Positions 1-7,362 of a stretch of DNA of 29,297 nucleotides are shown piece by piece. Below the pieces are notes generated by a model, which saw nothing but the letters and a program-made list of their open reading frames with translations, searched no databases and was not told the origin of the DNA. The DNA is taken from the IMG/VR virus record IMGVR_UViG_3300009184_000149, positions 1-29,297 of that record, one strand, 5' to 3'. Numbering within the stretch: position 1 is the stretch's first letter; every line of letters begins with the position of its first letter. The position numbers and the translations under genes are program-made. This DNA is from a virus.

Positions 1-84
1 GTTAGTTCTGCTATCGGAATTCTCGATCTCAACCTTCGGAACTCGGCAGCGTCTGCTAATTCGACTCAAGGCGTTGCAGGTTAG
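1..84 (+). CDS. C-terminal end of an upstream gene, possibly the major capsid protein (partial)
   Basis: An open frame runs from base 1 to a TAG at 82-84 and encodes the last 27 residues of a protein (ending ANSTQGVAG). It is followed after 32 bases by the next start. The identity is inferred only from position: it lies just before the head-tail connector genes, where many siphoviruses place the major capsid protein. The residues visible are too few to recognise a family. Confidence 0.5.
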   Translation, partial: VSSAIGILDLNLRNSAASANSTQGVAG

Positions 85-116
85 CTTTTTTCTTTACCAA
101 AATCTGGAGCAAACAG

Positions 117-851
117 GTGAGTGATACACAGCAGCAAGTGAACGTTTGTGCATTGATGACCGCAGGACGGTACGAGAACACATGGTGCAGGAACAATATG
201 GAGCATAGCTTTCGCAAGCTAGGAATTCCGTTGATCGTTTCCGGCGGTGTGTACTACGGCCAGTGCATGCAGATCATGATGGAAGACGCAATCAAAGCAG
301 GTGTCGAGTACATCTTAACGGTCGATGGAGATTCAGTCTTCACAGCAGAGCAACTGCAAAGATTAATCAGCATTGCGGTTCAAGAAAAAGACACTATCGA
401 CGCACTTTGTGCAATGCAGGTGCGACGAGGAAAGAAGTCGATTCTCGGCACGCTCGAAGGCCATACTTCGGCAACATGGAACGGTTACCCGCTACGGCTC
501 GATACTGCCCACTTTGGTTTGACAATTATCAACGCTAAAAAACTTTCGGAAGTTCCAAAACCTTGGTTCTTCTGCCAGCCAAGTTCAACAGGCGGCTGGG
601 ACGACGACAAAATCGATTCGGACGTTTGGTTCTGGTGTCAATGGAAAAAGGCTGGACGAACGCTTTACATGGACCCAGGTTGCCGAATCGGCCACTTGGA
701 GGAGATGGTGGCGATTCACGAGGAAGACATGAGCATCACCCACATGTACCCGGCGGAATGGGTGGAAAGGATACAGAGACAAAATGCGAACGATAAGACT
801 GCTGAAGCACTGGAAGCGGTTTCCGATAGGGCGGGAAGTGACGTTAAATGA
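117..851 (+). CDS. GT-A fold glycosyltransferase-like protein
   Basis: 244 residues with a GTG start, preceded by GGAG seven bases upstream. The first half looks like a GT-A nucleotide-sugar transferase: an N-terminal beta strand (VCALMTAGRYE), a region that could bind the nucleotide, then ILTVDGDSVF at residues 67-75, where DGD (70-72) fits the DxD metal/nucleotide-sugar motif. No membrane segment is seen, so it is probably cytoplasmic. It sits between the presumed capsid gene and the connector genes, so it may decorate a virion protein or host surface; the acceptor cannot be read from sequence. The last 68 bases overlap the next gene in another frame. Family call fair, substrate unknown. 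Confidence 0.6.
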   Translation: MSDTQQQVNVCALMTAGRYENTWCRNNMEHSFRKLGIPLIVSGGVYYGQCMQIMMEDAIKAGVEYILTVDGDSVFTAEQLQRLISIAVQEKDTIDALCAMQVRRGKKSILGTLEGHTSATWNGYPLRLDTAHFGLTIINAKKLSEVPKPWFFCQPSSTGGWDDDKIDSDVWFWCQWKKAGRTLYMDPGCRIGHLEEMVAIHEEDMSITHMYPAEWVERIQRQNANDKTAEALEAVSDRAGSDVK

Positions 852-1017
852 TGGGGTTGCTAATCTACTGGTTGAACGTTGTAGGATTGCTGAATATGTT
901 GTCGATGAATCAACAATTGTTTCCGGAAATCGTGACTCGTCCAACCGTGGAGCCAGTGACGCTATTCGAAGCGAAAAAGCAACTGGAAATGTCGCTGACC
1001 GACGACGCACACGATGA
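784..1017 (+). CDS. Small phage protein overlapping both neighbours
   Basis: 77 residues, ATG with GGAAAGGA upstream. The first ~40 residues (RLLKHWKRFPIGREVTLNDG, then VANLLVERCRIAEYV) have the form of a small phage protein I associate with connector regions: basic start, 'PIG..V.L.DGVANLL' core. It overlaps the glycosyltransferase by 68 bases and the connector, if that starts at 905, by 113 bases, each in a different frame. The C-terminal half (Ser/Arg-rich, ending RRRTR) looks like overprint or read-on rather than a folded domain. An upstream sequencing frameshift is an alternative explanation. Function unknown. Confidence 0.5.
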   Translation: MRTIRLLKHWKRFPIGREVTLNDGVANLLVERCRIAEYVVDESTIVSGNRDSSNRGASDAIRSEKATGNVADRRRTR

Positions 1018-1483
1018 CCACCTGACCGACTTGATTAAGCAATGTAGGGAACAGTTCGAAGATGACACCGACACTGCATTGCTAACGCAAACCTGGAAGG
1101 TTCAATGCCAAAACTTTGGCGACAAGATCACACTTCCAAAACGACCAGTGCAATCGATTACATCGGTGAAGTATTACGACGGTGCCAACGTTCAGCAAAC
1201 GCTTTCATCGGCGTTGTACCAACTGCACAAGCCACTCCGGCAGATTCGGCTAGCCTACCAAGCGACAACGCCAGCAACAGCAGCTCGCTGGGACGCTTGG
1301 GAAATTACCTACGTTTGCGGATATGGTTCGGATGATACCAACGTTCCAGGCGTAGCAAAGCGGGCTATCCTGCAACTGATCGGGTACTACTTCGACGCCA
1401 ACCGAGGCGACAACGACAGATCGACCGACTTAGGCAACTACGAGAAGCTTGTCTTGCGATACATGAGGGCTAGCTACCCATGA
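905..1483 (+). CDS. Phage head-tail connector (gp6-like / phiE125 gp8 family)
   Basis: 192 residues from the ATG at 905; the frame is open back to 848, but the first 19 residues from there are hydrophobic read-through of the overlapping gene. The pattern fits the gp6-like connector family: a helical start (VTLFEAKKQLEMSL..DDHLTDLIKQC), a central TWKVQ...ITLPKRPVQSITSVKYYD strand region, a Y(V)CGYG turn, and a C-terminal helix (VAKRAILQLIGYYFDANRG). The protein forms the ring between portal and head-closure protein. Its stop overlaps the next start (ATGA, 1480-1483), giving translational coupling. Confidence 0.85.
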   Translation: MNQQLFPEIVTRPTVEPVTLFEAKKQLEMSLTDDAHDDHLTDLIKQCREQFEDDTDTALLTQTWKVQCQNFGDKITLPKRPVQSITSVKYYDGANVQQTLSSALYQLHKPLRQIRLAYQATTPATAARWDAWEITYVCGYGSDDTNVPGVAKRAILQLIGYYFDANRGDNDRSTDLGNYEKLVLRYMRASYP

Positions 1484-1803
1484 GTAAAACCAAAGTCGGA
1501 GCGATGCGGCATCGCGTTCACATTCAAGAGCCAATCGAAGCACAAGACGACACTGGGCAACCAATCGTAACTTGGCAGACAGTTCTTGAGAACGAACCTG
1601 CCGACTTCATGCCGACAGGTGGCATGGAATCGATGAGAGGCCGACAACTGGAAGCTGGCACAAAGGCGATCTTTCGAGTTCGGTACAAGCCTGTCTACAC
1701 GACACAAATGCGGGTGCTATTCGACGATGTTGGCTACGGAATCACCTACATAAACAAGGTTGACGGACTTCGAAAGTTTATCGAACTGGTGGCAGCAACA
1801 TGA
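1480..1803 (+). CDS. Phage head closure / head-tail adaptor protein
   Basis: 107 residues. The start MRHRVHIQEPIEAQDDTGQPIVTWQ is the characteristic opening of the SPP1 gp16 / HK97 gp7-like adaptor family (small beta barrel), followed by the usual RGRQLEAGTKAIFRVRYKP segment and a C-terminal YINKVDGLRKFIELV strand. Length is typical (about 105-115). It seals the head and docks the tail. It is coupled to the connector by ATGA, and its stop overlaps the next gene by four bases (ATGA at 1800-1803). Confidence 0.85.
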   Translation: MSKTKVGAMRHRVHIQEPIEAQDDTGQPIVTWQTVLENEPADFMPTGGMESMRGRQLEAGTKAIFRVRYKPVYTTQMRVLFDDVGYGITYINKVDGLRKFIELVAAT

Positions 1804-2288
1804 CACTATCAATTCAAATCGAATTCAACGAAGCAACGCTTGCAAAGATCATGCAGATTCCACTATTGATGCGACTTGGGCCAAGCGAGCGAGTTTTGAA
1901 GGCGATGAGTAAGCCTATTATTGAGAAGGCGAAAGCGATCGCTCCAAACTCGATCACTTCTGGCACACGCAAGAAGTGGGGCAAGAAGTACAAAGACAAC
2001 GCTGCTTGGCAGATTAGTTCTGGCAAGCACATCAAAACAAAGTATCTAAAAAACGAACGCGGCGGAGTGCTGATCGTCGGTGGCGATCACCCGAAAGCCA
2101 ACAAGCTGAACTTCGAAGCTGGCACGCAACGCAAAGTATTTTACTGGGGCGTTGACAGCGGCAAGATCAAGAGAATCGCACCATCAGAACGATTCATGCA
2201 GCGAGCGTTCGACGAAACAAAAGCGGCGCAACAGTCAGCAGGCTACGCACAACTGGAAAAAGAAATTAAGGAGTTGAAAATTGGCTAA
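1800..2288 (+). CDS. HK97 gp10-like minor tail / neck protein
   Basis: 162 residues. The helix with KPIIEKAKAIAP near residues 39-50, a basic stretch (TRKKWGKKYKD), a glycine-rich LIVGGDHPKANKLNFEAGT hairpin and the closing 'ERFMQRAFDETKAA' helix match the HK97 gp10 family, in which the C-terminal 'P.PFmrpAf' region is diagnostic. Its position between head closure and tail terminator is exactly where gp10 proteins occur. Start overlaps the previous stop (ATGA). Confidence 0.8.
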   Translation: MTLSIQIEFNEATLAKIMQIPLLMRLGPSERVLKAMSKPIIEKAKAIAPNSITSGTRKKWGKKYKDNAAWQISSGKHIKTKYLKNERGGVLIVGGDHPKANKLNFEAGTQRKVFYWGVDSGKIKRIAPSERFMQRAFDETKAAQQSAGYAQLEKEIKELKIG

Positions 2289-2610
2289 AAACTTACGACT
2301 CACCGACACGGTAACAATTGCCAGTTCGGGCACTGTCTCTACTTCGCTGACCCTTGAAAACAGTCGAGTTCCTGTTGCTGTGACAACTCCAGCAGCGTTG
2401 ACTGGTACCGCTTTTACGTTCAACGCTTCAGCAGACGGAACAACCTTTCGTCCTTTGTACTACGAATCGACGTTGTACTCGGTGACGGTTTCCACATCTC
2501 GGCACATCGGTCTGAATCGATTGGCTTTTGAGGGCGTCAAATATCTTCAAGTTGTTAGCGGAACTGCTGAAACTGCCACTCGAACTATTGGAGTAATCAG
2601 CGGCGAATAA
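2281..2610 (+). CDS. Beta-rich phage structural protein, function unknown
   Basis: 109 residues, TTG start seven bases after AAGGAG and overlapping the previous gene by eight bases. It is rich in Thr, Ser and Val with no charged helices. It shows a pattern I recognise from many tailed phages: 'V.IASSGTVSTSLTL', then 'LTGTAFTFNASADGTTFRPLY', then 'F.GVKYLQVVSGT', ending in 'TRTIGVISGE'. This suggests an all-beta sandwich, perhaps a decoration or tail-associated protein. No enzymatic motif. Its stop overlaps the next ATG by one base. Confidence 0.65.
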   Translation: MAKNLRLTDTVTIASSGTVSTSLTLENSRVPVAVTTPAALTGTAFTFNASADGTTFRPLYYESTLYSVTVSTSRHIGLNRLAFEGVKYLQVVSGTAETATRTIGVISGE

Positions 2611-3032
2611 TGGCAAGCGACGTAGGCAAAGCACTCAGGTCAAAACTGCTTAGCTACACATCGGTGTCTAACTTAGTTGGACAACGCATGTACCCTGACG
2701 CTTTGCTTCAAAACGCCACGCTACCTGCAATCGTCTACTACAAGATTTCGACACTACGCGAACACACAACCGGCGATGTTACCAGACTCGCCCACGCACG
2801 ATTCCAGCTTGATTGCTACGGTACATCGCGGGAGTCAGCCAACGACATTTCGCACGCGATCCGAACCAGCGGCATTTGTGCGTACCAAGGTATCACACTC
2901 AACATCTATTTTTGCGGGACAGAGATAGACAGCGGCGATTCTTACGAGAGCGGTCCACCAACGGACGGCAATCAGGAGCATCGGTACATTACCAGTTTCG
3001 ATTTGTTAGTTCACTATTGGGAGGCGACATAA
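2610..3032 (+). CDS. Tail terminator / tail completion protein (DUF3168)
   Basis: 140 residues. Typical DUF3168 layout: an N-terminal helix 'VGKALRSKLLSYTSVSNLVGQRMYPDALLQNATLPAIVYYKIS', then 'HARFQLDCYGTSRESANDISHAIR', then a C-terminal 'HRYITSFDLLVHYWE' strand. In SPP1 gp17 and lambda gpU relatives this protein stops tail-tube polymerisation and joins tail to head. Position just before the tail tube gene is the usual one. Confidence 0.85.
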   Translation: MASDVGKALRSKLLSYTSVSNLVGQRMYPDALLQNATLPAIVYYKISTLREHTTGDVTRLAHARFQLDCYGTSRESANDISHAIRTSGICAYQGITLNIYFCGTEIDSGDSYESGPPTDGNQEHRYITSFDLLVHYWEAT

Positions 3033-3033
3033 C

Positions 3034-3453
3034 ATGCCAGCATTAACAGTTCCAGTCACAGGTAACGGCGCGACGATTTCAGGTCTTGGAATCACAACGT
3101 TCCTAACTTCGATCAGTTCCCTAAAAATTCAGCAAACTCCGCTCGACGTTACTGTTCTTTCAACAACCGGATTTAAGCGGATGCGACCTGGCGACTTACG
3201 AGACCTGCCAGAAGTAACGGTAGAGTTTTATTGGCTCGGTGCTGCGGTGCCAACATCGACCACGATGATTCCAACGTCTGAGCCATACGCTGGAACAACC
3301 TTTACTATCACTTATCCAGGTGCAGGTTCATTCGCAGGAACTGCACACGTTAAGAGCGTTGATTTCCCTGCACCAAAGAACGGCGAAGTTATGAAAGGAT
3401 CGATGACGATTCAGTATGACGGAGTTACAGGTCCAACATTCACGGCGGCATAG
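3034..3453 (+). CDS. Phage major tail tube protein (small type)
   Basis: 139 residues, ATG preceded by GGGAGGCGACATAAC. All-beta composition with short Thr/Gly-rich turns. The centre 'LKIQQTPLDVTVLSTTGFKRMRPGDLRDLPEVTVEFYW' matches the tail-tube pattern in which an early strand is followed by a stated 'DVT.L...G' loop and 'G.L.D.PE.TV.F'. The end 'MKGSMTIQYDGVTGPTF' also fits. Placed between tail terminator and tail-assembly chaperones as expected for the tube. Confidence 0.75.
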   Translation: MPALTVPVTGNGATISGLGITTFLTSISSLKIQQTPLDVTVLSTTGFKRMRPGDLRDLPEVTVEFYWLGAAVPTSTTMIPTSEPYAGTTFTITYPGAGSFAGTAHVKSVDFPAPKNGEVMKGSMTIQYDGVTGPTFTAA

Positions 3454-3454
3454 C

Positions 3455-3766
3455 ATGACAACTGAACTTAAGCCATTCATTGGCATGGGCGTTGACGGTA
3501 AAGAAGTAGAGCACGATCAGTGGTTTGTCACTGTAGATGGCGTGAATCTGGGCCTGCTTTGCAAGGCACCAGACTCACGCATCATGCCACTACTCGAAGG
3601 CAACAAACTAAGCGATGAGCAATGGTTGCCAATCGTTGCCGACTGTTCGACGTTAGCCGGACACGTTGTCAATCCACCTTTCCATTTTCACGTTCCTCCT
3701 ACCGAGGAACTTTTAGCAGACGAAGACGAGGACGAAGAAGAAGATGACGAACAAGAAGCTAATTGA
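3455..3766 (+). CDS. Small protein with acidic tail in the tail module
   Basis: 103 residues starting MTTELKPF one base after the tail tube stop; the frame is open further upstream to 3416 but that part lies inside the tube gene. Not recognised by family. The body (residues 1-85) is mixed alpha/beta and has one Cys pair (C30, C60). The last 17 residues are almost purely Asp/Glu, a feature of small chaperones or DNA/protein-mimic tails. It overlaps the G-like chaperone gene by 23 bases. Most likely a tail-assembly accessory factor. Confidence 0.6.
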   Translation: MTTELKPFIGMGVDGKEVEHDQWFVTVDGVNLGLLCKAPDSRIMPLLEGNKLSDEQWLPIVADCSTLAGHVVNPPFHFHVPPTEELLADEDEDEEEDDEQEAN

Positions 3767-4121
3767 CAAAGACTCGCTGGCCGATGTGCTATCGCAACCA
3801 GTCCAAGAGGTTGTCGTTGAGTTCGAGGGCAAGCTGTTTCGTTTGCGAGAGCTAACGGAAGATCAGGCCGTAGCCTATGAACTCGAATTGCAAGACAAGA
3901 AGGGCAAGTTCGACGTTAAGAAGATGCGCCGAGCTATGATCGCCCATTCTTGGATCGGTGTTGATGGCGAACGACTGATCGACGACTCCGACAAGCTAAA
4001 GACCATGCGTCGAAGCTTGGCAGGTTACTTGTTCGAAGAGTGCCAGAAGCTAAACAGGTACGAACCTGGAGAGCTTGAGGGCTTAGTAAAAAACTTCGAC
4101 GAAGCCGGAAGCTCCGAATAG
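3744..4121 (+). CDS. Tail assembly chaperone, lambda G-like (zero-frame product)
   Basis: 125 residues. It is mixed alpha/beta: 'VVVEFEGKLFRLRELTEDQAVAYELEL' followed by charged helices, then 'LAGYLFEECQKLNRYEPGE'. Position between tail tube and tape measure and a -1 overlap with the downstream frame identify it as the G-type tail assembly chaperone. These are non-virion proteins that coat the tape measure while the tube polymerises. It ends at a TAG (4119-4121) that lies inside a stem-loop just after an in-phase A AAA AAC slip site (4088-4094). Confidence 0.8.
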   Translation: MTNKKLIDKDSLADVLSQPVQEVVVEFEGKLFRLRELTEDQAVAYELELQDKKGKFDVKKMRRAMIAHSWIGVDGERLIDDSDKLKTMRRSLAGYLFEECQKLNRYEPGELEGLVKNFDEAGSSE

Positions 4122-4130
4122 CTTACCGGC
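4088..4130 (+). promoter_or_regulatory. Programmed -1 ribosomal frameshift signal (slippery heptamer plus hairpin)
   Basis: A AAA AAC at 4088-4094 is in the correct phase of the G-like frame (codons GTA AAA AAC). After a 9-base spacer, GCCGGAAGCT (4104-4113) pairs with AGCTT-a-CCGGC (4120-4130): ten base pairs with one bulged A and a 6-base loop. The zero-frame TAG is in this hairpin. A -1 slip resumes at CTT (4094) and the -1 frame is open to 4465. All three classical parts of a frameshift signal are present. Confidence 0.9.
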
Positions 4131-4465
4131 TGGCCTTGCAGTGGGGGATCGCTGACGTTGACCAATGGCTATCGACACTACCAAAAGGAACGCTGGATAA
4201 GTGGCTTGCTTTCGATGCTGTCGAGCCTATTGGCGAACAGCGATTGCAACACGCGGAGCTATTGGCAGTTTTGTACAGGCTTACAGCGGTCACACTGGCA
4301 GCGAATGGGCAGGGAATGGACCCAATCCAGATTGAGGGCTACATGCCTTCGCGGTACGAACCGGAAACCAAGCCAAAGAAACCGAAAGCGTCAGAAGCGA
4401 TTCTCCAAGTTGCATCGATGTTTGGATTTACAGAAGTAGTAAAACAGCATGGCCGGATCGATTAA
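4094..4465 (+). CDS. T domain of the G-T tail chaperone fusion, reached by -1 frameshift
   Basis: This frame continues the G-like gene after a -1 slip, giving a 240-residue fusion from 3744 to 4465. The sequence just after the slip, RIAYRLALQWGIADVDQWLS, followed by 'KWLAFDAVEPIGEQRLQHAELLAVLYRL', is the hallmark of phage tail assembly protein T (helical, 'AYRLAL.lG..d...w...eP.G.eR.d...A'). There is no ATG/GTG start with a Shine-Dalgarno before this conserved part; only a weak TTG at 4136 inside it, which would truncate the domain. So frameshifting is the likely way it is made. In lambda the T part recruits the tape measure. Ends 16 bases into the tape measure gene. Confidence 0.85.
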   Translation, partial: LRRSRKLRIAYRLALQWGIADVDQWLSTLPKGTLDKWLAFDAVEPIGEQRLQHAELLAVLYRLTAVTLAANGQGMDPIQIEGYMPSRYEPETKPKKPKASEAILQVASMFGFTEVVKQHGRID

Positions 4466-6128
4466 CCTAGCTAACGTAGCAATCGGCTTTGACGCCTCGA
4501 AGATAACGAGAGGCGTCGATTTGTCGGCTGGTGAGATGCGCAGGTTGAACGGAATCATCAAAGAGTCCATTTCGCCAATGGATCGCTACAACGCTGATTT
4601 GACAGTTTTAGAGAAGGCACACAAGGCAGGTGCCGTTAGTGCTGACAGGATGAAGCAGGCTGTCGCAAGCTTGCAAGAGAAGTACAAGCAGGACGTAAGT
4701 TCGTCTAGCACCAACTCAATGGCCACTGATTTGAAATCGACGCTGGCACAATACGCTGGAATGGCGGCAGCGTTCCAGGGGATTAAGAAAAGCCTTTCTT
4801 TGGCAGCAACAGCGGAATCGAACAAGATTTCTTTGGAAGTGCTTACTGGTTCTGCACAAAAGGCACAGATGCTGTTTGATGGCTTCATTGAACTAGATCG
4901 CAGCTCACCGCTATCACGTTCAGACTTTGCACGCGCATCCCAGACTTTACTTGGCTACGGGTACGCGGCAGAATCAACACTACCAACCTTGAAAGCACTT
5001 TCGGAAGTTTCCGTTGGCAACGCAGATCGCTTTCAATCGCTCTCGCTGGCGTTTGGACAGGTAACGGCCAACGGTCGCTTGATGGGTCAAGAAGTCTTGC
5101 AGATGGTCAATGCGGGCTTCAACCCGTTGCAGGAGATAAGCCGCACCACTGGGCGAAGCATGATCGAACTGAAGAAGGCTATGGAAGATGGTGCTATTTC
5201 GTCAAGCATGGTCGAGGATGCTTTCAAGTCGGCTACTAGTGAAGGCGGTCGATTCTTCGAGATGAATGAACGCCTTAAGAATTCTGCGGCTGGTCAGTTT
5301 GCAAAGATGCAGTCTGACGTTGAGATGTTGGCGACTGAGATTGGCACCAATTTGCTTCCAGCTGCTAAAGCATTTATGGATTTGCTTACGTCTGGATCTA
5401 ACGCATCTGGAGAAAAAGGAATGGCAGCGAGATTTGCGGAGACATTTAGCATCGGTGCAGAGGGCTTGTTGTATGCAGTCACGCTTCAGCAAGACAAGTT
5501 TGACGCGATGATGGAACGGCTGATTGATCAAAATACGAAAGCCGAAATGGAAGCGGGACTGCTTCACAAACAAACTCCAGAGGAAAGAGAAAGAGTCGCT
5601 GCAAATATAGCCAAGCGTGCAGCGGATGAAAGAAAGGAACTTGAAGCGATTGCACAAAGAGAAAAACAAGCGGCAGATTTAAAGGCTACGCAAGAAAAGG
5701 AATCGATAGCACGGGCAAAACAGGAAGAAAACGAACGCAAAAAACGTGTTCAAGACATGATTCGAGACGCTGAAAAACTTAAAGAAGCAACTGCAACACC
5801 TTTAGAAAAATACAAAGCCGAAATCGACAAGTTGCAAAACATGATCGACAGCGGAGCAATCGACCAGCAGACATTTGATCGCGGCGAAAAGCAAATGCGA
5901 GAAAAGTTTCAAAAAGACACTGCACCAGACAAAAACGGCATTGAACTAGCAATCGCTCCAACTCTTCGGGCTGGCAGTGTGGAAGCGTACAGAATGATGA
6001 ACGACCAGAAAAGCCAAGACATGGAAATTGCGCTACGACAAGAGGAATTGCAGATACAGCAAATTGACATCAACAAACAGCAACTCGAAGCAATCAAAGA
6101 GATTCAGCCAATCGGGAGGGCACGTTAA
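4449..6128 (+). CDS. Tail tape measure protein
   Basis: 559 residues, largest gene of the tail module. Residues ~100-310 carry the TP901-type tape measure domain ('TLAQYAGMAAAFQGIKKSLSLAATAESNKISLEVLTGSAQKA', 'SRSDFARASQTLLGYG', 'QVLQMVNAGFNPLQEISRTTGRSMIELKKAMEDGAIS'). Residues ~360-500 are a long Lys/Glu-rich coiled coil. Rare Trp and few hydrophobic membrane-like segments are seen. Using the rule of about 0.15 nm per residue, the tail would be near 80 nm, a short siphovirus tail. Start overlaps the T frame by 17 bases. Confidence 0.9.
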   Translation: MAGSINLANVAIGFDASKITRGVDLSAGEMRRLNGIIKESISPMDRYNADLTVLEKAHKAGAVSADRMKQAVASLQEKYKQDVSSSSTNSMATDLKSTLAQYAGMAAAFQGIKKSLSLAATAESNKISLEVLTGSAQKAQMLFDGFIELDRSSPLSRSDFARASQTLLGYGYAAESTLPTLKALSEVSVGNADRFQSLSLAFGQVTANGRLMGQEVLQMVNAGFNPLQEISRTTGRSMIELKKAMEDGAISSSMVEDAFKSATSEGGRFFEMNERLKNSAAGQFAKMQSDVEMLATEIGTNLLPAAKAFMDLLTSGSNASGEKGMAARFAETFSIGAEGLLYAVTLQQDKFDAMMERLIDQNTKAEMEAGLLHKQTPEERERVAANIAKRAADERKELEAIAQREKQAADLKATQEKESIARAKQEENERKKRVQDMIRDAEKLKEATATPLEKYKAEIDKLQNMIDSGAIDQQTFDRGEKQMREKFQKDTAPDKNGIELAIAPTLRAGSVEAYRMMNDQKSQDMEIALRQEELQIQQIDINKQQLEAIKEIQPIGRAR

Positions 6129-7010
6129 ATGGCAAGTCAGATCATTGAATCAAGCGAACTTCGAGACGGAAGCGGTAACGTCAAGGCTGGAAAGCTTCAA
6201 ACGCTTATCTTCACCAGCAAGTACAAGTACATCGTACTTGCCGACAGCAAAGACGTTACCCGCGAAGAGATCCTATTGCTGACTCCTGGCTTGCCGATCA
6301 TTAACTTGGTTTACGGACCAACCAACCAAAAGTGCATGAGCAAGTCTGCACAACGCATGGCAGGTCACGCCCTACACTGGGAAGTTATTGCCGAGTTTGA
6401 ATCAGGCCAAGAAGATCAGAAGCAATCACCAGACAATCCAGACTCGCCAGACCCAGTAACATGGATTCCGCTTTTCAAGATCGACTCGTTTGAAACGAAA
6501 CAACGAGTGCTGTACGAAGACTTCGACGATCCACCAAAGAAGATTATCAACTACGCAGGCCAGCCTTTTGCGGAACCACTAACGCGAACGGTCACGATCT
6601 GTTCTTTCTCGCTTGTGCAGTTCGAAGATGCTTCGCAAGACATCAATTCGATTATGGATCGAAACGACACTGTAAACGAAGACACGTTCCGAGGCCGTGA
6701 ACCTAAAACATGCAAGTTAAACGTGACTGGTGCCGAACTTGGCTACTTCGGATTCTTTCCCGCTTGGCGAATCAGCTACAAAGTGACCTATGACCCAGAC
6801 ACCTGGGAGACTGAATTGTTGCAAGTAGGCAGCGTATTCAAAGACGTTGCAGACGGTAACAAGATCAAGCCATACTTGGACCAGACAAACTCGCATCGCA
6901 TTAACGGCAAGCTAAAGGCGGATGGTGACAAACTTGGATACTTGGCAGACCCGCTTACAACCAAGTTCCTAACTTACAAACAAATCAGCTTCGATTTCAT
7001 CAGGTCGTAA
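6129..7010 (+). CDS. Phage tail-associated structural protein, unknown family
   Basis: 293 residues, ATG immediately after the tape measure stop and behind GGGAGGGC. Mostly beta with aromatic-rich strands; a central proline/aspartate linker (DNPDSPDPVTW near 100-112) separates an N-terminal domain from a domain with 'RTVTICSFSLVQFEDASQDINSIMDRND', and a C-terminal 'FFPAWRISYKVTYDPDTWE' stretch. Located where distal tail or baseplate hub proteins usually lie. No enzyme motif seen; assigned as tail tip component by position only. Confidence 0.6.
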   Translation: MASQIIESSELRDGSGNVKAGKLQTLIFTSKYKYIVLADSKDVTREEILLLTPGLPIINLVYGPTNQKCMSKSAQRMAGHALHWEVIAEFESGQEDQKQSPDNPDSPDPVTWIPLFKIDSFETKQRVLYEDFDDPPKKIINYAGQPFAEPLTRTVTICSFSLVQFEDASQDINSIMDRNDTVNEDTFRGREPKTCKLNVTGAELGYFGFFPAWRISYKVTYDPDTWETELLQVGSVFKDVADGNKIKPYLDQTNSHRINGKLKADGDKLGYLADPLTTKFLTYKQISFDFIRS

Positions 7011-7011
7011 A

Positions 7012-7362
7012 ATGGCAAAAGACGAAGACTTAGTAGCCTTTAGCCGACCAGACGCCGACGAAATCATTCGTAAGGTGCTTGGTTCTAACTTTGTTGGCGA
7101 CGGACAAAACCGAACAACTGACGATACTTCGTTATTGATTGCGTACACAACTGGAGGAGCTACAGCACGAAGCGGGACAACATTAGGAACTGGCACCGCT
7201 TCCAAAGTCTACACAGCCGACAGCGGATCAACCAGAACCATTTCAACATCATCCGACACTGTGACGTTCTACAACTTGGCAGCTACTGCCGTCGGAACAA
7301 ACAAGTATATCAAGCTGATTCGTAGCGGCATGACTTGGTACATCTTCTGGGAGGAGTGCTAA
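7012..7362 (+). CDS. Small tail-tip or fibre-associated protein
   Basis: 116 residues starting one base after the previous gene. A charged N-terminal helix (residues 1-28, 'AFSRPDADEIIRKVLG') is followed by a Thr/Ser/Gly-rich beta region ('TTGGATARSGTTLGTG', 'SGSTRTISTSSDT') and a short C-terminal 'YIKLIRSGMTWYIFWEEC'. This resembles attachment or linker proteins preceding phage fibres, but I do not recognise a family. Its stop is directly adjacent to the GTG of the next gene. Confidence 0.5.
   Translation: MAKDEDLVAFSRPDADEIIRKVLGSNFVGDGQNRTTDDTSLLIAYTTGGATARSGTTLGTGTASKVYTADSGSTRTISTSSDTVTFYNLAATAVGTNKYIKLIRSGMTWYIFWEEC

Noticed and set aside
5202-5669. 155-residue antisense ORF inside the tape measure gene
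   Set aside because: No start signal, composition fits the complement of the tape measure coding sequence, which has strong family features.
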